Shown: positions 14,001-42,370 of the stretch, in pieces
Layout of the letters: every line of letters starts with the position of its first letter
Numbering within the stretch: the first letter of the stretch is position 1
Assembly: GCA_012295275.1 (NCBI GenBank)
Contig: CM022675.1
Span: 5,513,519-5,577,518, forward strand
Origin: Chrysomallon squamiferum
Lineage: Eukaryota > Mollusca > Gastropoda > Neomphalida > Peltospiridae
Reading direction: 5' to 3'
Length of the DNA stretch: 64,000 bases
Translations under genes and position numbers: made by a program
The notes under the pieces: model-generated
Database searches by the model: none
Seen by the model: only the letters and a program-made list of their open reading frames with translations
Told to the model about the DNA's origin: nothing

Positions 14001-16386
14001 AAAATTATTTGAGGCTTTCTCGAATTTTCATTTATTTTTTTATTTTTTTTTTTATTTGTTTGGTTGTTTGTTTGTTAGTTTAAATTTATGTTTTGGGTTG
14101 GTTTTTTTTTTCATTTATGTGTGTGTCGTTGTTGTTTCTTTATTCTTTATGGATCAAACTGTTTAATGATACTTTCCTCAGCTTCGTCAGATGTGTTATC
14201 TATGATTCCATGGATACCTCTACATGGATGACATAAAAAAAAAATAATAATACATAAATTATATATATAAAGATATTAACTCACAAATTAAAATAACTTC
14301 AGGAAGTTATGGGATATTTAATCCATTTACTTATTTACTGGTCAGATATATTTCCATAGCAATATAATCATTATTATTTATTTTCCAATGCAGTATGTCA
14401 CGTTTCAAGCAGTAACAGTAACGGATGGAGAGACAACATATGCTATGTACATATACAGTGAACTGCACTGGATGCCCAGCTCAGATCCAATTATCATTGG
14501 CTATGGAGAAAACAGCAATTCCAGAACAGTTTCAGTGTCCAGTACTCGAGCTGCGTACACACGCGAAAACATTGGAGGAACACGTGGTAAGACATCTTAT
14601 ATTTAGTAGACGTCATAACAACAGTGACGACACTAAGAACAATTACATGTGAACAGAACACAACAGCAACAACAGAACACAAATAAATAAATATTTTAAA
14701 AAAAGTGAATAAGGTATTTAAAAAATAATAGGAAAGAAAATAATAATAACATTTACTATTATTATTATTATATTACAATAAAAGGAATTGTGATATACAA
14801 TAATCACATTTACTCTCTTAAAAATAAATAAATAGGACCATTTACGACCATCAACTTATTTTAACTCTTTTTTATTTTAATAATCCTTTTCCAAGAATAG
14901 AGATCTTCTGATACAGTTAAATATGTGTGATTATTTAAAACAGACATTAACGTGAAGCACTGATCATTATTTGTCATTACATCGTCACAGGTCAGACTGG
15001 GTTTTACATATTTCGTGTCGGATATGTTCAGAGTTTTTCTCAGAAATGTTTGAACTGGTATGCATCCCAGGAACAGCATTACAGTGATAACAGGCAGTTG
15101 TTTGATGACCTGCCTGATTGTCCATGCAGTATAAGACGGCTGTGGTTTGATCGGCGATGGAGATCAATTTGGGGTTACACCGGAGGACTTCGTTGTACGA
15201 CACTTAACTACAATCTGGATTTCATTCCTATGGGGAAGGTAGGTGATGTTTGAATTTGTAACCCGAGATAAAATAGTGTCTGCGTTGTTGACACGTTTAA
15301 ATGTCGTTAAATATAAATAATGTATAAGTTAAAAATACAACAAGAGATAGTGTAGTTTTTTACTAATTATAACACATATTTCGCAAAATTAATGTTGTTA
15401 ATCTGTTTTAATGTCACTGATATGAATAATGAATAAATTCTAAAAACAAATAAGAGATTATGTAGTTTTCACTAATTATATTTTGTGTATAATTAGTATA
15501 GATAGAAGGTGTGCTAATGTCTTTATATATAAATAATATATTAGTTTAAAAACAATTAGAATATATTGTACATTTTAATAGTTATCAAATATTTTATCTG
15601 GTTATTCAACCATTACTGTAAATATCTCTGTTCTGAAACATAACTGTTTACAATACATTAAAATTCATCATTTAAAAAGGTGAGAGTGTATTAAAAAAAA
15701 AAGAAAAAAAAAAGAAGATATCTAAAATTGTTTATACATTCTATTTATTTAAATGATAAATAATAAGAAGATTCAGAGAGATGATCGATTTTTCTTGAGT
15801 CTGATCATTTGGAACCTCTGTTAGAACAGACAAAATTAGGACCGGACAATCTAAAATTAATTTTTAATTAATACTCTGTCTATACTGACCTATACTAACA
15901 AACACTGTGCTAAATATAGTTCATTGAATGTTTTTATTTACACATTTGAAAAAATCTTTATAATTTTGTTTTCTTTCACATCTTTTACAGAGTTGTTGTT
16001 ATCAAAACGGCAGGTTTGTTTCAAGCGGTCTACAGGCTGGATACGCTTATCGCTATCACCAGTGGTTCAGCTGGATTGGTCACATCATGTCTGATTATTT
16101 GGGTTATTATTACTGTTGTGTCAATTCCAATCTCTGTGACATGTTTTTCAGTCTACGACCAACTGGAAGTTGTTCATCTACAGCCGTCTTCCTACAAGGT
16201 TTGTCTTTTAAATACCAGTGCATTTTCAGTTCGTTTGAAAAGCTACAATGTAAAGAACATTTGTAATTTTGTTTTACTTACACAGTGTGTAGAAATTTCA
16301 GTCCATTTAACAGTTACATTTTTATAATGATAAGGAACGTTGATAAATTTGTTTTAATTACTCATTATGTAAAAATGTATTTATTT

Positions 16387-16418
<32 letters not shown>

Positions 16419-16682
16419 TTTTCATTATTTTCTGTACAGGAGGAGGTTTCGGAGATCCTCACATAACTACACTTGATGGAAGAACTTTCAGTTTCAACGG
16501 CCATGGAGAATATACCTTGATTTCCATAGCAGACGGCAACATGACCCTTGACGTTCAGGCAAGGACAGGTCGGTCCGAAACAGCCAATGGTACAACGAAA
16601 CAGGCCACCATTTTCACTGCTTTTGCTGCCAAGGAGAAGAGCAAGTCAACGTTCCAAGTCGAGCTCTCGCCAGACAAGTCAA
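878..16682 (+). CDS. Gene A: SEA-NIDO-AMOP-VWD mucin-like protein (partial, nine exons)
   Basis: Nine exons (878-981, 1398-1623, 2229-2342, 12354-12466, 13658-13963, 14394-14586, 14991-15238, 15991-16198, 16440-16682) join with matching phases into 585 codons without a stop. Domain order is SEA (residues about 1-110), a four-Cys EGF-like stretch (about 111-148), NIDO (about 149-350), AMOP (about 355-500) and the beginning of VWD (about 505-585). In known families NIDO-AMOP-VWD marks MUC4-like membrane mucins and related adhesion proteins, which are extracellular and usually end in EGF domains and a transmembrane helix. No start codon is present, so the gene begins left of the window. The end of VWD and any EGF or transmembrane exons are not found before the gap at 16944. 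The largest intron (2343-12353) is mostly minisatellite. The call of a mucin-like surface protein is inference from domains. Confidence 0.85.
1245..1284. repeat. (TA)n microsatellite
   Basis: An uninterrupted TA dinucleotide run of about 40 bp inside the intron between the two SEA exons of gene A. Confidence 0.95.
1398..1623 (+). CDS. Gene A exon: second half of SEA domain
   Basis: Bounded by ttattttag and GTCA|gtaagt; phase 0 in, phase 1 out. The peptide includes YFNKTVVGFVGVIINSL and then KKGSTIAYDVIL. SEA domains commonly self-cleave at a G|S bond in a GSVVV-like turn, and GSTI sits at that place here. Compared with both gene C copies, this exon lacks one residue just after the motif (STIA-Y against STIVEY or SIIIEY). 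Several NxS/T sites are present (NLSSANITFTNTS). Confidence 0.88.
2044..2095. repeat. (ATT)n microsatellite
   Basis: About 17 perfect ATT trinucleotides in the intron preceding the EGF-like exon of gene A. Similar AAT/ATT runs lie in the equivalent introns of gene C. Confidence 0.95.
2229..2342 (+). CDS. Gene A exon: four-cysteine EGF-like module after SEA
   Basis: Bounded by tttctag and GACG|gtaatg, phase 1/1, 114 bp. The peptide has Cys spacing C-x8-C-x5-C-x7-C (CSLFVDLGGC, then ESCQVADGVPKC). It is the same length as the gene C exons 52145-52258 and 54007-54120, and follows SEA in every copy. It looks like a shortened EGF-like domain; the assignment is by position and cysteine content. 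Confidence 0.85.
2527..11345. repeat. Large 20-bp minisatellite (about 8.8 kb)
   Basis: Head-to-tail copies of a 20-bp unit with consensus AGTAAAACACTGACACTCTT fill almost the whole 10-kb intron between the EGF-like and NIDO exons of gene A. The stretch 3420-3900 is nearly perfect. The edges (2527-2900 and 10100-11345) are degenerate. From about 7300 to 10080 the units are arranged into a longer, 310-410 bp, higher-order repeat. Because 20 is not a multiple of three, small reading frames within it are chance. Shorter tracts of the same family lie in every intron between the tandem EGF blocks of gene B. Confidence 0.97.
11346..12167. repeat. Minisatellite tail block with about 44-bp internal repeat and EGF-exon splice acceptor relic
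   Basis: Sequence after the minisatellite matches what follows the minisatellite tracts in gene B introns: a gtggttcctgtcac segment, a tgacctttttaaa segment, then degenerate copies of a 44-bp unit containing ctatgtaaaactcatagac and gagggcagatac (about 11660-12070). It ends in gtgatttcag followed by TTTGTGATG at 12159-12167, exactly the acceptor and first bases of the gene B EGF exon, after which similarity stops. The block is therefore a truncated copy of the gene B exon-block unit sitting in a gene A intron. Confidence 0.75.
12354..12466 (+). CDS. Gene A exon: start of NIDO domain
   Basis: Acceptor gattacag, donor TTTAT|gtaagt, phase 1 in, phase 0 out. The peptide begins ELYPYSEATKMKTGDD and continues ITLNSGIPFYQR. 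NIDO domains characteristically open with a YPFG..GD motif and a strand leading to PFYG, so the fit is good. Confidence 0.87.
13658..13963 (+). CDS. Gene A exon: NIDO domain core
   Basis: Acceptor tctccag, donor GAG|gtaaga, 306 bp in phase 0/0. Visible NIDO features are IGSNGVVSFG, the VLCPYCADIDAS segment (usual form: P.WaDid) and FVVTWYRVPKYG (usual form: vvTWy.V). The domain is found in nidogen, MUC4, alpha-tectorin and SNED1, and is extracellular. Confidence 0.92.
14394..14586 (+). CDS. Gene A exon: end of NIDO domain
   Basis: Acceptor caatgcag, donor CGTG|gtaaga, phase 0 in, phase 1 out. YVTFQAVTVTDGETTYAMYI matches the usual nTFQ.vl.tdg..tya.f.Y strand of NIDO, followed by IIIGYGEN. 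The next residues (ENIGGTRG) lead into AMOP. Confidence 0.9.
14991..15238 (+). CDS. Gene A exon: AMOP domain, first part
   Basis: Acceptor tcgtcacag, donor GGGAAG|gtaggt, phase 1 in, phase 0 out. It carries GQTGFYIFRVG, a typical NIDO end, then KCLNWYASQEQH and LPDCPCSIRR. The C..W ... CPC pattern is the hallmark of AMOP, an adhesion-associated extracellular domain found with NIDO and VWD in MUC4. Confidence 0.9.
15991..16198 (+). CDS. Gene A exon: AMOP domain, cysteine-rich second part
   Basis: Acceptor tcttttacag, donor CTACAAG|gtttgt, phase 0 in, phase 1 out. The peptide opens SCCYQNGRF and contains YYYCCVNSNLCDMFFSLRPTG followed by a further Cys. The CCY and CC....C spacing is typical of the AMOP C-terminal half just before VWD. 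Confidence 0.88.
16440..16682 (+). CDS. Gene A exon: N-terminal part of VWD domain
   Basis: Acceptor tctgtacag, donor TCAA|gtaaga, phase 1/1. The peptide GFGDPHITTLDGRTFSFNG is the classic VWD opening (GDPH...DG..f.fng) followed by YTLISIADGNMTLDVQART. The rest of VWD is missing: no continuing exon was found before the gap at 16944 or in the 5.7 kb after it. Confidence 0.92.
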
Positions 16683-16943
16683 GTAAGATGATATTTTCTA
16701 GAACTTACGTTAATATTTCAGTTTCTACAGAGTGGAGCTGAACCCAGACTGTTTCAGTGAGAATACTGTACTCTAACAAGTGAGTTAATATGCAAAAAAA
16801 AAAACCCACAGTAATTGGCTATCAGCAGAAGCATATCTCACGTTCTTTAAACTGCTGAATTTTCAAAAGAAATTCATGTAAATGTTTATATAATATCATT
16901 GCATCCTGAATGAGCAATACGTAACTGAACGAAGTATTACCAA

Positions 16944-17143
16944 NNNNNNNNNNNNNNNNNNNNNNNNNNNNNNNNNNNNNNNNNNNNNNNNNNNNNNNNN
17001 NNNNNNNNNNNNNNNNNNNNNNNNNNNNNNNNNNNNNNNNNNNNNNNNNNNNNNNNNNNNNNNNNNNNNNNNNNNNNNNNNNNNNNNNNNNNNNNNNNNN
17101 NNNNNNNNNNNNNNNNNNNNNNNNNNNNNNNNNNNNNNNNNNN
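16944..17143. other. Assembly gap (200 N) followed by (CT)n
   Basis: Exactly 200 N, the same size as the other gap in the window, so it is a placeholder rather than a measured length. The right flank is a (CT)n run at 17144-17190. The missing 3' exons of gene A may lie here. Confidence 0.98.
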
Positions 17144-17190
<47 letters not shown>

Positions 17191-17192
<2 letters not shown>

Positions 17193-17418
17193 ATGTCAAA
17201 CCGACAGCTCTGTTTACCTTTCTAACAAGTACTATGTTGACTGATTTGTTTTTTCTTTCCCATGCACATTTTTATTATGATGGTACTTGAAAAACATAAA
17301 GATACTTGTCATCTTCTAAGATATAATTTTATTGTTTTGGGCGAGCTTCTCCACTTGTAACATAAAATTACAATACGAATTTGAAATAAAGAAGAAAAAT
17401 GAGAAAGAAAGAAACAAA

Positions 17419-17456
<38 letters not shown>

Positions 17457-19344
17457 CAACAACAACAACAACAACTATCAAACTTTAATAAATAAATAAG
17501 AAAATTACAGCTTCAAGACATTTAAACGACTCTCTTGTAATACTGACGTCATAACGTACACGATCTCCGTACACAGAAGTTATGAAGTAATTGAAGTTAT
17601 GAAGCAGCTAGACTTTATTAATACGAAACATTGTATTTTGTATAATATCTCTAATGTTAAAAACATGTTGTATCTTTAAATTTTCCTTTACTGTTCATTC
17701 GCTGCTACGGTTTTCATGCTGTTTTTAAATTTAATAAATAAGCGAGTTTTCTACTTGCTGTTGGTGTCGTTATTGTTTTTGTTGTTGTGAATTATATAAA
17801 GTTATCGTCTATAAAATATGCTAATGTGTTTTCAGTTACAATATTATCCCTTTTCTTTTCTTTCATTTTGACATTAATTTCAAAATATTAAAAGAAAATC
17901 TTTATTCAATTGCTTATTAATTTTAGCTTTAGAAATCATTAAGTATATGTTTTAAACATACGTGCACACGCTCACACACGCATACACCTTAACACACACA
18001 AACACTAATATAAACCCTCGTCTACGAATAACCTTAATGTCACTCCTCGGCCCATCCCTTTGAATAGTGAAGATTCCAAATACTATAGCGTCATTACTTT
18101 AATAAAAAAAAAAAAAAAAACATTTACGCATACTATATATACACACACGCAGACAGGCACACACACAATATATAAATAAACAAAATCTAAACTCTGTTAA
18201 TGACTGTATTTCGAGCAGTTCACAGATAGCTGTTTCTAACTCTAGTATTACGTGAAGCGCATTTTACAATGACAATCAAATATGCAAACTGGAACATCAC
18301 GTCAGAGATTAAATTTCCAAAGCTTAACGTCACTGGACCGTGCAAAACGAAATTTTTTAACTTAGCACTGGCCTCCTCAAGCTAATACAGCGCATGCGTC
18401 GTGGAACCTGGCGCGTATGACCCAGGCGAGATACCATTTCGTTATGTCCTGTCATATTCACATGAAAAATGTCTGGTCTATGAAAAGGCAGTTAGTTGTC
18501 TGTTAAGACGCTTTGCTGCTAATTATTAGATTACGTCACAGAATAACATCAGCAAGTATCTATGCTCGGCTGATCGTCATTAGAAAAACTACAACAAACC
18601 ATACTGCTATATAATAATAAGAATAATAATAATAACAATAATAATACAGAACAAACTACTTTATTTTTCTAACACTTGTTTTCTTCTCATTTTATTTGCA
18701 GTTTAAGTCAGACTAGCGAACACTGGCTGCGTCTGCTACTTCTACTACTATTACCACTATTACTATAATTACTTCGAATCCGACTACTTCTACTACTACA
18801 ACTGCTACTACAATTATTATTACTACTATAAAACAACATGTATAATACTACAGATGTATTTACTGCAATTATTAGTCCAATATTATACAAAAACTTCTAC
18901 TACTACTTCTACTACTATTACCTGTACTACTACTACTACTACAACTATTACTACTGCTTCTGTTAGTCCTAATATTATACTACTACTTGTGTCACAATTT
19001 TATTGTGACTACTACTACAGTTACTACTAGTATTAATATTTCTGCTATTGTGCTAGTACTAGTACACGTCCTGCTACTAGTACACTATTATATCTACTAC
19101 TTCTAGTACTTATATACTACTATTATTACTACTACCACCATATCACTTCTTTTACCACTGCTATTTCTGCTACAACAACGACAGCTACCACTACAATCAT
19201 TATTTTTACTGCTGCAGCTGTTACTAATAGTTTATCACTATCTAATCTACTACTACTAGTATGAATAATAGTAATAAGATCAACTGCTACAACAAAAATT
19301 GTAGTAGTAGTAATACTAATACTACTACTAATAATAATAATTAA

Positions 19345-19378
<34 letters not shown>

Positions 19379-19391
19379 TTAATAATAATAA

Positions 19392-19427
<36 letters not shown>

Positions 19428-19951
19428 TGCAGAGCCTGTTTTAACGATTAGCTTCAAAAATCAAATAAGTGTGTGTGTGTGTGTCTTGCATTTCTTTCTT
19501 CTTTTTCTTCTTTCCATCATCGCCCTATTTTGCCAAGTCATGTAGTTAAAAAAATATAGATTTGTAAATTAGAATTACGACAAAAAATAAAAAAAGAAAG
19601 AAAAAATAAAAAAAACCCGTGAAATACCGAGAAAAGAGAGGTGTCAGTTTATTTTTTCTGTCTGACCATTTTCCGTTGCCGGGCAACAGCAATGTTTAAC
19701 ATTTTTCCTGACGCCATGTCTAGACAGACTGTGTTTAAACTCTCTCGTATAAATGTAGTTTTGCTACACATTTTATTCTTTTTCATCTCTAACGTAAGAC
19801 GTGCATAAACTAAACTAAGAATGGCGAATTGAATGGGAAAATACTGTGTTAGGTAGGAAAGGAAAGATTGTTACATTACTAAGAAAGTAAATTCAGACCA
19901 GTTTGTATTTTAGAAATTATTATTATTATTATCATCATCATCATTATTATT

Positions 19952-20027
<76 letters not shown>

Positions 20028-20407
20028 TTATTATAGTTATTATTATTATTGTTGTTGTTCATATTGAACACTATTAAAAAAAAAAAATATTAATAATAAA
20101 GAAATAACAAAAATAAAAATAAAATAAAATAAAATATAGTAATTTTATTATTGGTGTCAATTACGTTCTCATTTAGACACTAAAGCTGTTTCTGAAATCA
20201 GGAGTGGAGTAAAGACATTATAAATTCTAAACATAGGCTTGTTGTGAACATAGGCTTGTTGGGTGCAGACGTCAGTCTTTCTAAATTACGAATCTGTACC
20301 GACCCATTGAATCGAATAGCGTAATCTCATATTAATGTAGCAGTCATCAAATATCTGTTACCTTTCTAAACTTTTTATCGATTACGTATCAGACAAAATC
20401 ACATTAA

Positions 20408-20478
<71 letters not shown>

Positions 20479-20904
20479 AGAGTTAATTGTGCTCATAAGA
20501 TCAGAGATTAATTTTTAAAAGAAACCCAATTTTTTTTTTTTTTTGTAAGTCATTGTTTTAAAACTGGCTATTTTTTAATAGCTGCCTAATCGTCAACATA
20601 ATCATCATATCCTCATCATCATTATTAATACCGTCGTTATTATTATCATCATCACATCATTATCATAATCATCATCATTTTTATATATTTATTGCCGTAT
20701 TGTTTTATTTATTTTATTACATGTGTAAAATTAGCATTGTTCAATGATGTTGTGTATGCACACGCGTTTTGAACTAAATGAATGAACTGATTAATTAATT
20801 TATTAAAATAAATAAATAAATAAATAAATCAACTGAAATATTCACACATATAAATACTTACATACGTAGATATGTGCATTATCGGTGATTAGTTTTTTTT
20901 TTTT

Positions 20905-20936
<32 letters not shown>

Positions 20937-22645
20937 GAGCCTTCCCATAAACGGGAATACAATAATAATTAGAGTTTTCAATAAAGTGGTTGTGAAAATT
21001 ATTTGTTAATTATTTTCTTTTAATTTTAATTTTAATTTTTATGTTGTTGTTTTTTTGTTTAATAGCATATATAAATAACGTCTTCCTGCTAATAAAATGT
21101 GAATACTGATAAACAGAAAAACTTTATTTTAATTTTTTATTATTATTATTATTATTTTTTTTTTTTGCTATTTATCACTGATAGAGCAGTGTGTACCAAG
21201 AAAGTTTGCGGTCATTAGGTCAGGAATTCATGACTCAGCACAACATCCACCTGCTAGGATTTTAACTCGGCTCCCGTTTCAGTTTACATAATTATTACGC
21301 AGAGTAGATTTACTTTGTCGCGACTGTGTTGACTTTTAAGTCGGTAGCGACAGGAACCCGCTGGTCGTGACGGGCTGAATTTAAAAATAGTTCGTCACTG
21401 AAAAATGTCGTCAGCTAACAGGGATAAACTGAGGTTTGTCTTCTGTGTGCAGTCATGCGGCACGTGCGTGATAAGAATCAGGAAGTACCAGCAAAATTTT
21501 AGAGAAAAATTTAAAATCTTGTTTACCCCCAAAGAATAAAATGATTGCTCTATTTATGCATCTATACACCCTCCATCCCTCCCACCACCACCCTTTGTGG
21601 AGTCTGCCCTTTCATCTGCAGATGATTAATGCTTTGTGCTCCAGTGCATATCTTGAAAGAGTGGTGGGGTAAACAATAAAGGGTGTATCGCTGTTTTTCT
21701 CTTTTTTTTTTTTTTCCTGGGTTATGCATCTAAAATTGTTTTGTTTCAGTGTTATCAATATGACATCGATACATCGTGAATGTCCATCTATGTATGTATG
21801 TATGTTTGTGTGTTTATCATCACGTATACGGAGAGTGAAATAATGAAATCTATTCATTATCCATTCATCCGTCCATCCGTCCATCCATCTCTATGTATAT
21901 AGATAAACTGATTTTTTTTATATATTCATTTATTTATTTGTCTGTCTATTTAATGGTATATTTAACTATCTGTTCGTTATATTTGTGAGGAAACTGCTAC
22001 ATGTTATAAAATTATAATAGAAGGGGAAGAGAGAGAGAGATATTAATATTTCAGTGTTGATAATCACTCGTATTCACCACATTTTATTTTATTTCTGAAC
22101 TTACAAACGAGAAGAGACAGATAAACTATGTGGCTAAACAAACTAAACATTGCCAGCGCCTTCCGCATTATTACTTTCATCTACAACGAATAATAATAAT
22201 AATAACTATAATAACAACTAACTGCTTTATTGTAATCAGCGTAACAAAGAAATGAAGTTATCAGTCATTTCAGAGAATCAAGTTTTAACCCAATGACCGC
22301 GAAAGAATTTCTTTTTAAAAAGAAGAACGCAAAGAAAGAATTAAAAAAAAAAAAAAAAAAAAAAATCAAAATTGAGATGACACGCATTATTGTAACCGTT
22401 GACAATTTAATATTACGCTTCGTTTGGTCTTTTTAACAGCATCACAATGCAAGACGGGTGCCGGTCAAGAAATGATTTGATTACACGAAATGTTGAACAT
22501 TGAGTTTTCTTTTTTCTCTCTTTCATTCTCTACGCTTGTCATCGGAAAAACAAAAATAATACGAAGAGAAAATTGTATACATACAACGCAAAATATATAC
22601 ATACAGAGTCAAAGCTGTTTTGGTGGTCATATATGCATAACAGCA

Positions 22646-22686
<41 letters not shown>

Positions 22687-22774
22687 GGGGGGAATGTGTA
22701 TGTGTGTGAATGTTCGTACATATGTTTGTATGTGTGTATGATTTGTTAGTATGTTTCATATCCACAAATATCCT

Positions 22775-22816
<42 letters not shown>

Positions 22817-22860
22817 GATTACATTTGATTTTTGTTTATCTGATTTTTTTTTATTTTCAG
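17191..22860. other. Intergenic or intronic region without recognisable exons
   Basis: I read this on both strands and found no exon with plausible splice sites matching VWD, EGF or other domains. It holds many simple repeats: AAT/ATT tracts (17420-17476, 19330-19425, 20410-20476), a star-like mix of TACTAC-type trinucleotides (18730-19320), (GTT)n at 19951-20024, TA runs at 20912-20936 and GT runs at 22656-22683. Two CpG-richer islands lie at about 18240-18560 and 21180-21480. Confidence 0.6.
18240..18560. promoter_or_regulatory. CpG-richer patch with NRF1-like word (possible promoter)
   Basis: Within an otherwise AT-rich spacer this stretch has several CpG dinucleotides and a gcgcatgcgtc word close to the NRF1 consensus, plus acgtca half sites. 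It lies 4.3 kb upstream of the signal-peptide exon of gene B. No transcript evidence is available, so this is only a candidate. Confidence 0.2.
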
Positions 22861-22901
22861 CTAACAACTTATTTCCTAACAGGAAGAAAACAATATGGTT
22901 G

Positions 22902-39774
<16,873 letters not shown>

Positions 39775-39806
39775 GTAAGTGAAATAACCACTTCTCAGAT
39801 AGGTAT

Positions 39807-40053
<247 letters not shown>

Positions 40054-40290
40054 ATGTCTATGCGTGTTTGTGTTTGTGCAAACTGAGTTTCTGTGTGAGT
40101 GTTTGTCGTGTTTGTCGTGTTTGTGTGTGTCTGTGTGTCTATTTGCGTTTGTGTAGATTTATGATTGCGTGGGTATATATGTATGTTTGTATGCTTAGTA
40201 TATTAGTGTGTGTGTGTCTGCAACCAAGTGGGTGAGTGAATGTTTTAGTTTGTGTGTTCGTTCAGTTAATTTTGTTACATTCCAAACACT

Positions 40291-40390
40291 GATGCTTATA
40301 CAATTGAAAAGATCAACTACGGAGACAAGGCACGTGCATATGTGTGTGAGTGTGAAGTAGACTACTTCAGATCAGAAAATATCTGCAAAG
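40291..40390 (+). pseudogene. Relic of EGF exon 3' end, block 5
   Basis: Like block 4, with one further base lost in caagggcacg. Confidence 0.8.
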
Positions 40391-40409
40391 TCAAATGTGA
40401 AGTAGAAAA

Positions 40410-40745
40410 CCATTGACATTCTTAGAAAAGCAATGACATTCTTAGAAAAACACTGACATTCTTAGTAAAACACTTTCACACTTAGTAAAACACTGACACT
40501 CTTAATAGAACACTGACACTCTTAGTAAAACTGTTACTCTAAGAAAACACTGACACTTTTAATAAAACACTTAGTATTAGTGACAAACTTTCACTCTTAG
40601 TAAAACAATGATACTCTTAGTAAAACACTGACACTCTTAGTAAAACACTGACTCTATTAGTAAGACAATGAGACTCTTAATAGAACGCTGACACACTTAG
40701 TAAAATAATGAATGTGACTGTAGTTAAACACTGACATCCTTAAGT
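40410..40745. repeat. 20-bp minisatellite tract, block 5
   Basis: Same family and position as in the other blocks. Confidence 0.9.
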
Positions 40746-41300
40746 ATGTAGTACATTCTAGAGTGGTTCCTGTCATTTGGTCGGGTTATGAACCAGGTAG
40801 ACATTAATCTTTTGTTTACTGTCTAAAAAAATAAATAACTTTAGACCAACATTTTATTCAGACTGTGGGATGTTAAAGGTCACTGATGTACTGACCTTTT
40901 CACAATATGACAAATACAATAATTAATTTCAAAATTATGTACTTTCTATTTGACTTCTCTCACAGAGGACATACTCGGTTATTTTTTATTTAGCCTTGCT
41001 TAAAACGATCATATAAGTTAAGAAAGATCCCTACTGTGTCTGTGACATGCAAACTTGTTGCAAAGTCTATATCCATTGCTCTGTAGTGACAGCTATGTAA
41101 AACTGACACATATTAGTACAGAGAGGGCAGATACAGCTATGTCCAACTCAGAGACATTAATACTGAGATGACGGATACATCTATCGAAAACTCATATATT
41201 TTAATACTAAGAGGACAGACACAGCTGTGTACACCTCATGGGCATTAATACTGACATGACAGCTACAGCTATAAATAATTAGATATTTATCGGGATATAC

Positions 41301-41500
41301 NNNNNNNNNNNNNNNNNNNNNNNNNNNNNNNNNNNNNNNNNNNNNNNNNNNNNNNNNNNNNNNNNNNNNNNNNNNNNNNNNNNNNNNNNNNNNNNNNNNN
41401 NNNNNNNNNNNNNNNNNNNNNNNNNNNNNNNNNNNNNNNNNNNNNNNNNNNNNNNNNNNNNNNNNNNNNNNNNNNNNNNNNNNNNNNNNNNNNNNNNNNN
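41301..41500. other. Assembly gap (200 N) at the edge of the tandem array
   Basis: Exactly 200 N. The left flank is the pre-acceptor tail block; the right flank (41501-41810) is a TACTAG-type trinucleotide stretch like the intron that follows exon a in the blocks. The sixth copy of exon a would fall inside the gap. Confidence 0.95.
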
Positions 41501-42370
41501 TTGTTGCTACTATTACTACTAGTATACTACTGTTGCTAGTACTTCAGCTACAACAACCATTGCTATCATTGCTACTGTTGGTTGCAGCTGTTAGTACTAG
41601 TAGTGCTATAAGTAGTAATAGTAGTAGGAGTAGTAGCAGAGAAAGTAGTAATACTGGCAGATGTAGAAGTATTAGAAGTAGCGACTAGAATTACTAGATA
41701 TAGCAGTATTAATAATAATTTTAATAGTACTAGTAGTAGTAGAGGTAGCAGTGGTAGTAGTAGTAATAGAGGTAGCAGTAGTAGTAGTGGTGGTAGTTGT
41801 TGTAGATAACTCTACATAATAATGAAACTTTATTAGCGTTATGGTTACTGATCATTTATACAAACAAAATGTATTCATCCAGGCTGTTTCAAGGAGATGA
41901 TGATGATAATGATGATGTAATGTAATAACATTTTATTTAACCTTTCACACTGTATTTTTTTTAATAAATAAATAAACAAATAAACAAATAAATAAATAAG
42001 AACACGGCTAATATCAAAACTTTGACGTTTTAAAATGTACAAAAAGTTTCTTTGCGTTATTAATATTAGAATACTGCACGTGTCACTTATTCCAGCTTTT
42101 GCGTTGACACATTTTGTTAAACTGCCAGTGTAGTAATATCAGATGACAGAAAAAACGAGTTATTCTGACCTCTTGACGTGAAAACTTTATTTATCTGTAT
42201 AATATACTACATCAGCTATTAAATTACGTTAAAATTAGGACATTGTTACCTTATATTTTGTTATGGTTGCGTAACAATATAATGTTGTAGTGATTTATTT
42301 GATGGTATTTAGTTTCGTTATTAAAACATGTTTTCACATTAACAGTAAAGTTAAGTTGTCCTAACAGCAA
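41501..42370. other. Trinucleotide-rich and AT-rich non-coding region
   Basis: AGT/GTA-type trinucleotides to about 41810, then AT-rich sequence with an AAAT run at about 41955-42000. No exon seen on either strand. Confidence 0.6.

Noticed and set aside
16716-16745. Possible next VWD exon (reads FYRVELNPDCFSE after an acceptor-like tttcag)
   Set aside because: It resembles the preceding FQVELSPDKS segment, has no good donor, and gives no VWD continuation; at most a tiny duplicated relic.
18708-19320. Coding potential in the TAC/ACT trinucleotide stretch
   Set aside because: Low-complexity sequence with frequent stops; no domain.
21317-21375. Possible tRNA or SINE head (tgtcgcgactg ... agtcggtagcgaca)
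   Set aside because: Paired segments exist but no T-arm or B-box consensus or cloverleaf could be drawn.
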